Assembly (NCBI GenBank): GCA_002099365.1
Contig: MSED01000007.1
Span: 1,612,001 to 1,676,000, forward strand
DNA: 64,000 nucleotides
DNA from: Phialophora verrucosa
Taxonomy: Eukaryota > Ascomycota > Eurotiomycetes > Chaetothyriales > Herpotrichiellaceae
Direction: 5' to 3'
Below the pieces are notes generated by a model. It was not told the origin of the DNA and ran no database searches. It worked only from the letters and a program-made list of their open reading frames with translations. Shown here piece by piece: positions 22,049 to 32,575 of the stretch. Both the position numbers and the translations under genes were made by a program. How positions within the stretch are numbered: the stretch's first letter is position 1; each line of letters begins with the position of its first letter.

Positions 22049-23239
22049 GGGTTTGAGGTTGGCGCAGTAAAGCGCCGGGGTTTCTTTGATGTTGTTCCTG
22101 CGTTGTGGCGCCATGGTTATGGGAATCATAGCATAGCTTTAAGGATTGACAGTTAGAGTACTTCAGCGACTGGCGCTAGGGTTGGACTACAGCACGGGAC
22201 GAATACGCATACGCGTCGGCGACTTCTACTTGTCATGCTGGGCGAATCAGTTCATTGCAGCGCCATAGGAATCCCTCATGCAAAAGAATATTCCGTGATG
22301 CTTCGAACAGCTACGGTGACCATCGAGAAGAAGAGCAATTGGTCCTGCAAGTCAGGTGCCGCGACGCTTTCGTCAGGCTTCCATCACGGCACTGCGAAAT
22401 CCGTGTGCTCGAACCACAGCCCGGAATGACGCGTAGCCAAGGTTCGCCGCTGGAGCCGCCAAGCTGTGATGGACATTGCGGGCGGCTGTCCATGGTCTTT
22501 TGTTCGCTTTGTCCCCGACCAGTCGGAAGACTTTCGTGGTGACGGATGGCGTGAGAATGCTGCCACTGCCAGAATTGAATCGTGCAGAACGCAGCGGGAG
22601 TAACAAGTAAGGGGTCTGAAGCGCAGATGCAATGCCAAATAGTTGCCGAGTTGGCACAGGTGATGCCTGGCACAGAGCTGTCTAGAGCCGACTCGAGGCG
22701 TCAACGGCCAATGACGAAATGGATGCTGCGCCACCGTCAAGGCACTAAAGTGATGTTTCGGCATCATGGCATCGGGCATTGTGTTGGCTGCGCCTACTTT
22801 TCGAAGGATCTCTGTTTCTTCTCGCAAGTCTTCTTTCTTTGCGACATCTACATACCTTGTCTGGAATCCCGTCACCCGCGATTCATCATCAACTTCACCT
22901 AAGCATCCTGTTCTCAAATCCATCCGAGCCTCGTTGTGATTTGAATCAACAATCCATTGCGCCTCAGGCACATCGGCCAACCACCGCGGCGAGGGAAGGC
23001 TCCTCCACCGTCCTTGACATCACCATCTTCCACCCACACTTTTGAGGCGTGGCTGCCGAATACGCAAGCACAACACAGCGCAGTCATGAGTCCCACGCTT
23101 GTCGCAAGACAGTATTACGGCGGCAACGTGTCAGTCATTCCGTTCATTTATATTCCAACCCTCACCCTCCCATTCCATTCCCTTTCAGCGCAATCACACC
23201 AACTCCAGAGATCCTCCCTACTAACATTCTTTTTTCAAC
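22049..23239. other. Intergenic, ARL8 to RCR
   Basis: 1.2 kb with no supported gene. A 198-codon minus-strand frame (22384-22980) has no ATG at its 5' end and no recognisable content. The last ~150 bp before 23240 is C/T-rich leader-like sequence. Confidence 0.4.
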
Positions 23240-23722
23240 ATGGCTAGATGCTACAATGATGACGGCCGCGCCTATCGGTGCAACAGTGCTTGGTATGATT
23301 GGGGCAGATGGGTGGCACTCGGCATAATCATCCTAGGCGCATTCCTCATCTTCTTCCTATTCAGGTGAGTCTGGCGACATTGGCAAGCAGGCTGCGTGAT
23401 ACTGACTTTGGATTGTAGCTTCTTCAGCTCTCGCCGACGACGTCGCCTTGGCAGACAGCCATTGTACGGCACGGGATGGGCTGGGCGAACACCTTTCGGC
23501 CACGCTGCTCCTCAATACAACCCGAACTACCAACAGACCCAATCCCATCAACCACCTCCAGCATACAACCAGCAGAACGTCGGAGGCTACTACGGAGAAA
23601 ACCAAGGTTACTTCGGTGGAAGACAAACAGATCACGAGATGCAACCGCCGCAGAACGCCTACGCGGGCGCTGGTGCACCAGTTTATTCGGCACCAGAGGG
23701 TCCTCCTCCAGCAAAGAGATGA
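23240..23722 (+). CDS. RCR-family membrane protein (chitin deposition / Congo red resistance) with PPxY motif
   Basis: Two exons, 23240..23364 and 23419..23722 (54-nt intron), give 142 residues. MARCYNDDGRAYRCNSAWYDWGRWV leads into one transmembrane helix (about 25-45, LGIIILGAFLIFFLFSFF), then an Arg cluster SRRRRRLGRQP and a Pro/Gln/Tyr-rich cytosolic tail. PPAY at residues 88-91 fits the PPxY class bound by WW domains. Yeast Rcr1/Rcr2 are ER/endosomal proteins that use PPxY to bind the ubiquitin ligase Rsp5 and affect plasma-membrane protein sorting and chitin deposition. The N-terminal Tyr/Arg/Cys pattern plus TM plus R-cluster is typical of fungal RCR proteins. The start is the only ATG giving the conserved N-terminus. 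Confidence 0.88.
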
Positions 23723-24758
23723 TTGAGGTCCAGTGCAGGGTGATAGAAAGGTGTCAGGTGCTGAGATCGGGCTTCTTTCACGGCAATCCAGAGAGAGAGG
23801 ATTCGGGTGGTTCGTTTTGACCGGCGTAGCGTTAGGACGGATTGTACGACAACGACAGATCATGGTCTTGCTCAGGCTTTTGGAACATGGCGCAAGGAAA
23901 AGCGGCGATGAATTTACCTGTCGTCACGAATATGAAATTAATTAGCACCACCCCACATCCGCTACCAACGTATTTCGATACCACCAGGCGTCAATTATCT
24001 TCTCTCCTTTCGCTCTATTCACTACTGCATCAACTGAATTAAGGCATAAAAACCTTTCGAGCAAAAATCGCGAGGTAGAAGCAAGAAATACCTCGCCCAG
24101 CTCAAAGCAGGCCGGCTCATGCGAGCAGCTAGCAGGAGGATAATATACCAAGTATTTGGGCAGCCTCGCACCACGGCTATGGATCCCTGTTTGGTGGCTG
24201 GTTCTGGTGGGTGGCGGCGTGTTTCAGCTGGGCTGGAGATGCACGTCAGGAGTCAGATCGCCAGCAAGTGTCCACCACTGCGAAAACTGAGAGGCGTGAT
24301 TGGCCTCATAGGGGGGGTCAGAAGGCTCTCCAGGCTCTCCGTCGGTCCCCCCAGCCGCGGACTCGTGCCTTGTGGCCTTGCTCCGCCTCCTGCGTGCCTG
24401 GTTAGACTGACATGCCTCATCCCTCGCGCTCACTTCAGATTCTTTTCATAGCACAGAACTCCGGCAAGTTCTCTTCTTTGTCGTTTGGCTCCCTTTCGTT
24501 CTCAAAGTCCTTCTCTACATGCACGTTGCCCTCACTTTCACTCGACACTCTCGTTCCACGTTCTGACCTTCTGCCGCGCTGACGGTAATTGCATTCATTC
24601 ATTATCGCCGCACTGTCCACCAGCCGGCCTCGGTGACTTGCGAACATCCTGTCTCGAACCACGCAGTTGGACGATTTCGCACACGAAGGCGCATACATTA
24701 GCATTGACGACCTTCGTCCATTACCCATAAATCTGCGGTGCTCCACCTCTCACTCGGT
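23723..24758. other. Intergenic, RCR 3' end and leader of the fibroin-3-like gene
   Basis: About 1 kb with no supported gene. The 24430-24758 part is C/T-rich, like a long fungal 5' leader. Confidence 0.4.
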
Positions 24759-25882
24759 ATGGCGTCCTACCTGTCCGGTCGCGACGTCGTGGCAGACGCC
24801 AAAGACACCTTCTCGAGCTGGGACAAGTGCATGGACAAGGCCTACTGCAAGTACGTAGTGAAGCAGTCAACTACACGGGATATGTTCTGACTCTCTCAAG
24901 ATGGCCTGTCATTGTAGCAATCGTCGTCGGTTCTCTGATCTTGCTCTCTGTCCTCTTCTGTGTTGCTCGCTGCATCTGCTGCGGCGTTGAGCTGTGTTCC
25001 TGTTGCGTCAGTTGCTTTACCTGCTGCGGGACATGTTGTAAAGGAGGAGGTCGGAATCGAGACCGTCCTTCGAAATTCAAGGACGACTACACCCGCATGC
25101 CTCCTACTCCCTACCAGGGATACCAACCAGCCCCGAGCCCGATGGCCTATGGTGGCGCTGGCAATCCCAACACCCCTCAGTTTGCAACCTTTGATGACCC
25201 AAGCAGCAAGAGAATGGTCAACGAAGATAGTCTCCCGCCCATGCCAAGCTGGGATACTGCCATCAAACGACGCGTCGAGGACACCAGTGCACCGCCCGAA
25301 ACTAAGAATGGGGATCTTGAAATGGGCAAGCTAGACTCGCAGCCGCAAAGGATGAGAGGAGGCTACAACAGCGTTCCCAACGCGGCGCCCTCACCAAACC
25401 CGGCCCAGCCAGAATACTTCCACAACGACACGGGCATGAACCACGCTTACAACCCAGACTTGGGTGACCAAAGATTACTCAGCCACAACGAACACGACAG
25501 CTTCCAAGCCGTGCCGCTGAGCCCACCTCCAACATATCGCTCGAACTCCACTGCCCCCTCCCTGGCCGGCGGCCAGTTCGCAGGCGCCGGCGGAGCTATC
25601 CCCGCCCCTCACAACTATAATCGTGGTCAACAGCACCCACCGCAACGCCAGCCCAGCTACCAAGACTCGTACGCTCCAAGCAGCACACGGTACGAACCAT
25701 CTCATAATGACTACATGTCGGATTCGAACAGACTTAGCATGCCCATGCCGTTTAATCCTGGCCCAACACCGCAGCCCCAAGCACCATATCCACCATCAGA
25801 AGCGTCGCCGCGTGAAAACCGGCCCCCGAGTTTCCTGCAGGTAGGAAGAAGGCCCGTCCAAGGAAGCTTCAGGGAAGTCTGA
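24759..25882 (+). CDS. Fibroin-3-related fungal membrane protein, Cys-rich, PPxY tail
   Basis: Exons 24759..24850 and 24901..25882 (50-nt intron) give 357 residues. The first ~31 residues end in WDKCMDKAYCK, followed by a single transmembrane helix (about 32-54) and a juxtamembrane cluster of about a dozen cysteines (CVARCICCGVELCSCC and on to GTCCKGGG), likely palmitoylated or metal-binding. The rest is a disordered Pro/Tyr/Gln-rich tail ending RRPVQGSFREV. PPTY at residues 240-243 is a PPxY motif. The architecture matches the Pezizomycotina proteins annotated as fibroin-3 related, whose function is not established. It is tandem with the RCR gene, which shares the one-helix plus PPxY design. 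Confidence 0.82.
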
Positions 25883-27070
25883 ACACTACATGTCGAATCA
25901 CATCGCGACGAGCGCTATCTCAGTATCCAGTCGACTTGAAGTCGGAACAGCAAAAGCAGGCCCGAATCAGGCATGTTCTTTCGGTCCCCGACCCAATTCG
26001 GGCTTCAGGCGGCCAGTCCCGAGTGGCTCCGTCTGACAGAACCAGACTCGGCAGAGTTTCCAGAAGGTCGTCAGGTTGGGGGCGGGAAAGGCTTGTTACG
26101 GCCGAGGTCAACTCTGTCCGCCCGTGCAAAACATTCAGAACGGCTGCGCAATACTGCGAATGACGGACGGGACGGCGGCCACGTTATTCAAGCACTCAAC
26201 ACTCTTGGGGGGAGGCTGCGTGCGCCGGAAGTAGGAGGCTCGAATGGCTACAAGGCCGTGCCACGGCGTTTCACGACCCCGGCGTTGAGAGGACACCGCG
26301 TTCATCGTACAATGGCATCACGAACGATATTTTTGGGGCACTGTACTATACTCGCCGTGACGAGCGCCGCTACCAGGCTTGTGCATGGTTCCGGGGCGGA
26401 GAGAGAGAAGCGGCCTGGATTGGGCTTGCTCTTTGGGCTTGGGCTTTAGGCTTGGGGCTTCACAGAGAATGTACTTGTATTGTATTGTACAAAACAGAAG
26501 GGTCTCTGATTGGGCTCGGGATGGGAAGAACTCGTGACGAAGTACCGATGAATCATAATGATTACAGTATTCAAAAGCCCCACCCAGGCAGCGCAGACAA
26601 GTGAGATACAGTATGTCCAATGGCTCACGACGGGATTGTAACGATGTCAGCGTGCCCCTATCAAGGATAGGAAAAAGAGATTGCACACAGTTGAAGAAGT
26701 GTGTTCATCCCCAGATGATGGTATTAGTACATGTGGCATGAAAGACCATCACTGCGCCATGCTGTCCTGTCTGTCGGCTGGAAGATAGCTACTCCAGTAG
26801 CTAGCTAGCATTAATGCTCGATACCGAATTGACCATGTACAATGCTTTTGCTTTTGCGAGGCCACGCTATGCAATCAGTGTCTCCCGCCCAATGTGTATG
26901 CGTGATCCGAATCCTCCTCCACTGATGCTAAAAGACCAATCCCAGAATCCCACCCTCCCCATGCTGAACATATCATCCGGTCGGCTATCCTCGCCGGTCC
27001 TCACGGCCCTTCGTCCTCGAGCACCGCCGTGCCCCGTCTCGTGGCTAGGATCCCAAGGGATCTGATTCGT
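25883..27070. other. Intergenic between convergent fibroin-3-like and TAF1 genes
   Basis: 1.2 kb, no supported gene. Holds an imperfect repeat of GGGCTT units at about 26424-26459. Both flanking genes end toward this region. Confidence 0.4.
26424..26459 (+). repeat. Imperfect tandem GGGCTT-type units
   Basis: Five or so copies of TTGGGCTT-like units with variants (GGGCTTGGGCTTTAGGCTTGG and flanks) in spacer DNA. Simple low-complexity repeat, not a canonical fungal telomere repeat (TTAGGG). Confidence 0.4.
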
Positions 27071-30000
27071 TCAATGTCCAGGTGGCGCGTTCATGAAGGC
27101 GGCGTTGTTGAACGCGTCCTCCTGCTTGACCGTGCCGTTCAGGAGAGGACATAATCTTTGGGAGATCTTGTCAGCAATTTGGTTCACATATTCGGGAACG
27201 GAAATAAAGCTGGGGATGCTGGCAGGGAACCAGGCGGCTGAAAAATGCGTGGACATCTTTGATGGCGTTGATGGTGTTCTCCACCACCATTGCTTCCGCA
27301 CAACGAGCCACGGGCTGTGCTCGCCTGCGGAAGCAGTGATCATTCGGACACATGTCCTCGAGTCGGACAGCAATCAGCCTGAGATAAGGGGTTCCCGCGG
27401 GATAGATGACGTTGAGGCAACCAAATTGCTTCTCGAGCCATGGGATGAAGGGGCAAAAGTGCGCCTTATCGGCTCGAGAAAGTAGGCGCGTGCATCAACA
27501 CGGATTGAACCTTGCGGTCAAAGGGGAAATCACAATGTTTGCATAAAGCATTGGACTTGACTGACTTTTTGTTGGTCTTGATATGGCCCACTTGGCCACA
27601 ATTTGCACACTTCCTCTGGGTAGGCTGTGTGTTCTTCCCACCGCCAATGAATGGGCCATCCGCGTCGGGAGACATTGCGGTGCCCCCTGGGGAAGTAGCA
27701 CCTCCAAGGGCGGCCTCCTTGTTCTTGTTTCGCTTCTGGCGGCGGGCTTTATTCTTCTCGAGCTGCGCGAGGGCTTCTTCGATTCTGCTGGAGTGTTAGC
27801 AAACGAATGAACTCGCTGTCGTCGTGGTAGGAGTGCTTCTTGCCGTTTTCTGTTACGAGCATCTTGCTCTGCATCACCCGTCGGAGCGATGTCCATGATA
27901 CTAGAGCATGTAAGCATGTAAGCGTTGCCATGCAGGGGCAAGCAAACCTTGTATTCTCAATCTCTTCCGCTTCCTTAATCTTCATGTACTTTTTGATCAC
28001 GGCAGGGTCAGTCTCAATGTACTCTTGCTCGACAGTTTCACCATCCTTCGTCTTGACTTGACGAACAATCCGTAACACTTTCTGGGTCTGACTACCCACA
28101 CTGCGTCTGCTGAAGGAGGTGGCGGTCTCATCGTCACGGCCACGCCGCGACATGGATGGTGTCTGCGTTCCAGATGCAGAGATAGCTCTGATGCCGGCAT
28201 GCTTGTCCTCTTGTGCGTCGACATCGCCATCCATGTCCAAATCGGAAGGCTCAATCTTCGATCCGAGGCTGGCCTTTTGCTTCTCCCAAATGCCGCGGAT
28301 AGACTCTTCGTATGATTTCTGCTGACGGGCAACGTTGTAGCTATGCCCACCCAGTTCCTTCTTCAGAGCGATTGCATCCATAGCAGAGCCGCCAATCGGC
28401 CTGAAGCCACCCTTCATGCTAGTCTTGATGAACGAGAACGCTTCCCCACGGCCGGATGGATCGCCTTCGCCGAACAACTTCAGCATAGCCTTGCCCTGGG
28501 TGGCCTGCATGAAGTTCTTCGATGTTCTCCACGGAGCGAGTTGTTGTTCGATGCTGTCGGCCTCGTTTTCTTTGGTGTCATCTTCATCATCGTTGTCTGC
28601 GTAGCCAGCATCTTGCAGGTATTGGGCACCAACCTGCATTGACTCTAGCAAACAGATGTCCTCTGGTCGAATCAAGGCTTGGATTTGATCTTCGGTGGGT
28701 ATTTTATCACCGGGTCGCATCTCCCACTCCTTGTGTTCCTTGTTAAAGACCATGAATTCTTTCATCTTCTGCCGGTTCTGCATGTCTGTAGTATCGGGGA
28801 AATGCTTTGTCACCTCCTCCACGCGGATCCGTTGGCTCTTCTTTTTGCGAGCGATCCGGTAGGAGATGGCTTTGAGACGATTCTTGGCAGCGGTCGTCAC
28901 CATGCGAGAATGTGTCCCAGGAATGGAGACTGAGGGAAGTTCCTGCCCAACCACGTAGAGATTCTCGAGGTTACGTAAGTAGTGAGTTTGACCGTGTACG
29001 CCTGTGCTCTCTCTGATGACCAGGAAGTCTGTGGGGTTGGGATCTTGTGAGAAAATTGGTGCTCTGTACATTGAGTTGTACAGCGCGGTCATGGTCTCGC
29101 CGGGATCAATATGGCCGAAAATGTGGAATGGAGACTTGTCCTCGGGCAACAACATTGAGGTCTCGCCGATGTCATGCTTTGGCCGGAAATTGTCGTCTTT
29201 CGACTTCTTGCGATAGTAGTTGATGATTTTGTTGCCCATTCCTGCTTGGGACATCATCGGAGGATGTTCTTCGGAATATTCTAGCAGTATCACAGAGGAA
29301 TTGTCGGCCAGGGATATCTCTTTCGTCGTCGGATACAGTTCCTTCGCCGATCGATTTTTTTGGTGCTTCTTCTTGATTTTGACTGGTTGCCGGAATGTGA
29401 TGGGGTGTCTGAAATGCATTCTCTTCCGGTGGAAATTGCGCAGCTCTTGCAATGACAGGCGCACCTGGAAGTAAGGGTACTGGAGACGGATCGCAGGCAT
29501 TGAGTGCTCAATGGTCAAGTTGGTGAGCTGACCTCGAACTTTGTGTTGATGATTCTGCTTAAGAAGGTCATATTCAGCATCGTTCGAGGTCTTAAAGCGG
29601 TGTTGCAGGCGGTCCTTAAGTGTCTTGACAGTGGTCGTCTTCTCACCCGGACGAGCCTTGGCTCGCGCGGCTTCTAGATCCACCTCTTCAACCAGCAGAT
29701 CTGTGTCATTCAGATCCAGGACAACCTTGGTGGCGAGTCTCCGTGTCAGTTTCTCAGGATCATCAAGGGACGGGACGTCGATTTGGTGGATCGTGACGAT
29801 GTCTTGAGGATCTAGGCCTAGGCGACGCTTCTTACGGGGCTGCTCGAAGTCGTTGAACTCGTCGAAATCAAACATATCTTCATCGTCTTCGACAATGCGA
29901 GGTCTGATCTCAACTACTTCGTCTTCCGAGAGCGCGAGGTGAGATAGGGTGTCAAAATCAGTGCACATAAACTCTAGTTCTCGCATGGAGAGACCATTCG

Positions 30001-30961
30001 GTAGGGGCTCGTCAATGTCGGATTCGTCCGAGGACTCCGCCACTTCCTCGACCGTGGCATGTTCCCGTGTCCTCACAAAGTCAGTTGCGACTTCTGGCGC
30101 AGTGATTGGCACCACCGAGTTGAAGGCCGTCTTTTGATCTTGCTCGATTTCCAAGTTGACCTTGTTAGGGCGGACTTGCTTCGGAGGCTTTGGGGGTGTC
30201 TTTCCTTGCCATTTGAACGGTCTTGGTGGGAAGAGTTTGTTGAAGTACGGGGCCTCGTCGCGCCGGAAGTCAGGAAACTCAAGCTTCAACCACTCATCGA
30301 TGTTCTCCTGCGCGGTGGTGGGAGCGAAGCCCTTGCCTGATTGCGCGAATAGTGCCAACTGAATTCGATACTGGGCATCTTCCATTTCATCCAGATCCGG
30401 CTCCAGCATGGAAAGATCTTGCGCGGCACCATCCCCGTGATCCGAAGCGAGATCAGACTCTTGATCTCCATCTCTCAGCGGTTTGTCGAGCGGCTTGGAG
30501 GCGGCAGTCACCGGCGGAGGGGCGCTCGTCAGGATAGGGCTAGAAGGACCGAAGAGATCATCGTCGTCATCGATACCCTCCAGAGCGCTCTCCCCGATGC
30601 CAGGCAGCAGGTCCGTCAGTATGTCTCCTTGCGCGTCTTGGGCAGGTTCCTCGTCGGGTAACAACTCGTCATCACCGATGTCTTCGTAGTCGACCGCATC
30701 ATCTGCCTTTTCACCTTGTTCCAGTTCTCTTTCGTTCAGCTCGTCCAGATTGAACCCTTCCCCACCGGCTTCATTTAATAGTGCACTCAACTCGTCGTTG
30801 CCTTCTCCAGGGACGTTGAAGCTTTGGTCAAAAGGTGTGTTGGGTGTCGTGTCTGCCAACTCCGCCATGTCCGCCATATCTGCCAGTTCTCTCATGTCCT
30901 CATCGTCATTACCGAAGAGGTCATCGAGGCCATTAGCCTGCTGGTAGACGTCGGTAGCCAT
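27071..30961 (-). CDS. TAF1: Transcription initiation factor TFIID subunit 1 (TAF1)
   Basis: Four exons on the minus strand: 30961..27948, 27900..27844, 27784..27566 and 27155..27071, about 1124 residues. The N-terminus is acidic (TAND-like, binds TBP in relatives). The central region is the TAF1/DUF3591 fold, with HRKRMHFRHPITFRQPVK, RAPIFSQDPNPTDFLVIR and FNKEHKEWEMRPGDKIPTE. The C-terminal exons give a coiled segment, the zinc knuckle CANCGQVGHIKTNKK joined to LCPLLNG, and stop at 27071. No bromodomain is present. It is the scaffold of TFIID at the core promoter. The second intron has a GC donor (GCAAGA) with a CTAAC branch site. The third is 410 nt, far longer than others here, but the knuckle's last Cys is found only in the exon beyond it. 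Confidence 0.92.
27156..27565 (-). other. 410-nt last intron of TAF1
   Basis: Donor GTCAGT at 27565, acceptor AAAG ending at 27156. It splits the zinc knuckle between KTNKK and LCPLL. Reading through gives a stop 33 codons on with a non-conserved tail, so an unspliced isoform would lose the knuckle's final Cys. No gene seen inside. Confidence 0.7.
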
Positions 30962-31381
30962 GGCGGCGGTCTTTGCAAGGAGAGTAAGGTAGAGGCGAAA
31001 GGTGGTCTGCGATCACCCCGCAGGACTGAGCTGTTCGTCACTCTGTCCGCGCATCGCAATCAGACGCTGACAGAAATCTGAGGGAGATGAGTCATTCGAT
31101 TTGGGGATGTTGACGCGTACAATAAAGTGTTGTCTTGGTGAAATCGTGGTGAGGTGAAAGATACAGAATGGGCCCAAGTCCGGAGGAGGCAGCGACCGCA
31201 GGCGCCTGACTCGCGTTTTAGCGGAATTTGGCATGATATGACATGATGCGCAGCCTTGTGCAGCCTTGCCACAGGCAGGCGTAAAATCCACCTCTCAGCG
31301 TCAAATCAATCGTCATTTACTCTGTTACAGGGTATCACAAGCCAAATGCTAGAGCAAACAAGACAAGCTGTGGCAGCCTCA
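30962..31381. other. Intergenic, TAF1 promoter and TGS1 3' end
   Basis: 420 bp between two minus-strand genes. No gene or strong TATA seen. Confidence 0.4.
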
Positions 31382-32356
31382 TCAGAGATCTCCAAGCTTC
31401 AGCGGATTCCAGTCTCCCAAATACGCACATAACGCCCTGCTGCTCCCCTTGGTGCAATAATGTACAATTTGGGCCTTCTGATCCTCTCCCACCAGCCGTG
31501 CGATCTGTCTCAGATCGCCTGTTCTCGGCAAGTAGAGCGCTACGCTCGGTGACAGCTTCTTGAAAGACTCATACAGGTAGCTGAACGAGTAGGGCTGCAT
31601 TAACTCGAGATCAAAGACTTCCGTGTCTCGATAGCCAGGACCTATCCCAACATGTCAGCGGAGATCTTAGCGAATAACGAAGTAACTGACCTCCCCACGG
31701 TGGGCTGGCAAATATGACACCCAGCTTGCTTGCCAACGCATTGAAGCTCCTCGCCTGCTCGTCCATCTCGGTGCCATCCAGCCCGAGGAGCTTCAAGCAG
31801 TCGCCCTTCAACCAGGTAATTCGATCAGCGACGCCGTAGATCTCTGCATTGTGCTGGGCGCATCTGAGGGTTGCTTCATCTTTCTCGATAGCGTAGACTC
31901 GCTTCCATTTCCCAGAGAGTGCGAAGGCAATGGTGTTTCCACCCACTCCGCACATGACATCGAAGATGATCGGTCTGCCAGGCGGCACAGCTTCTGCAAC
32001 ATGCTGCGCGATCGTGCTTGTAAGTGTCAGAAAGCACATTCCAGAGTCTGGAAGTTCACGAGGACGTACTTGGCGACGGATTCATGTGTTACCTCATACC
32101 ACGAGTCGTCAGTCATCCAGATCCCATCATCGTATTTGGAGAAAATTGAATAGCCTTGGTTCCAGTATCTGCCGTGTATTAGCGCAACAAGTCATTGAGG
32201 ATTTGGATATTCGCACTTTTGGATGTCCCATGGAACCTCTTCGACAGACTGGTAATGATGTACTCCGGGCGGCAGATCGCCAGAGGAATTCTGCTTTTTT
32301 GTGGGAGGCTCGTTCTTTGCCTCTACCCGCTCGATCCGCTTCCGTTTCTTCCCCAT
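31382..32356 (-). CDS. TGS1: Trimethylguanosine synthase (snRNA cap hypermethylase)
   Basis: Four exons: 32356..32217, 32168..32070, 32016..31691 and 31641..31382, with introns of 48-53 nt, give 274 residues. MGKKRKR is a basic nuclear-type N-terminus. WDIQKYWNQGYSIFSKYDDGIWMTDDSW is the conserved entry. The SAM-binding motif FDVMCGVGGNTIAFA is at about 98-112, and SPPWGGPGY (about 184-192) is the catalytic motif whose Trp stacks on m7G. The enzyme converts m7G caps of snRNA and snoRNA to m2,2,7G. An in-frame ATG 13 codons upstream (32395) could also start translation. It is head-to-head with the RED gene, 219 bp apart. Confidence 0.92.
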
Positions 32357-32575
32357 CGTGATGGCTCTTGGTGTGAATAATGTCTCTGGTGCCATATCAG
32401 GCGTGGAAACGATCTCAAAAATGAATCGTGGAGACCAGGCTGCAAGAGAGCCGCCTCGGCACCAGGCGAAAAAGTCCCCGACAACCCGCGTCACATTCAT
32501 TGCTACGCAACTCGTCGTTCTTGCCAAAGCGCCTACGAACGCCTTTACAGCCCCCTTCAGACAACAAACCACGCA
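32357..32575. promoter_or_regulatory. Shared TGS1/RED divergent promoter
   Basis: Only 219 bp separates the two start codons of an snRNA cap methylase and a spliceosomal protein, so their promoters must overlap. No TATA box. Confidence 0.55.

Noticed and set aside
22384..22980. 198-codon minus-strand frame between ARL8 and RCR
   Set aside because: Starts at a non-ATG codon and has no recognisable content; it probably reflects chance absence of stops.
27093..27485. 130-codon plus-strand frame across the last TAF1 intron and exon
   Set aside because: It overlaps the antisense of the conserved LCPLLNG exon and has no family resemblance.
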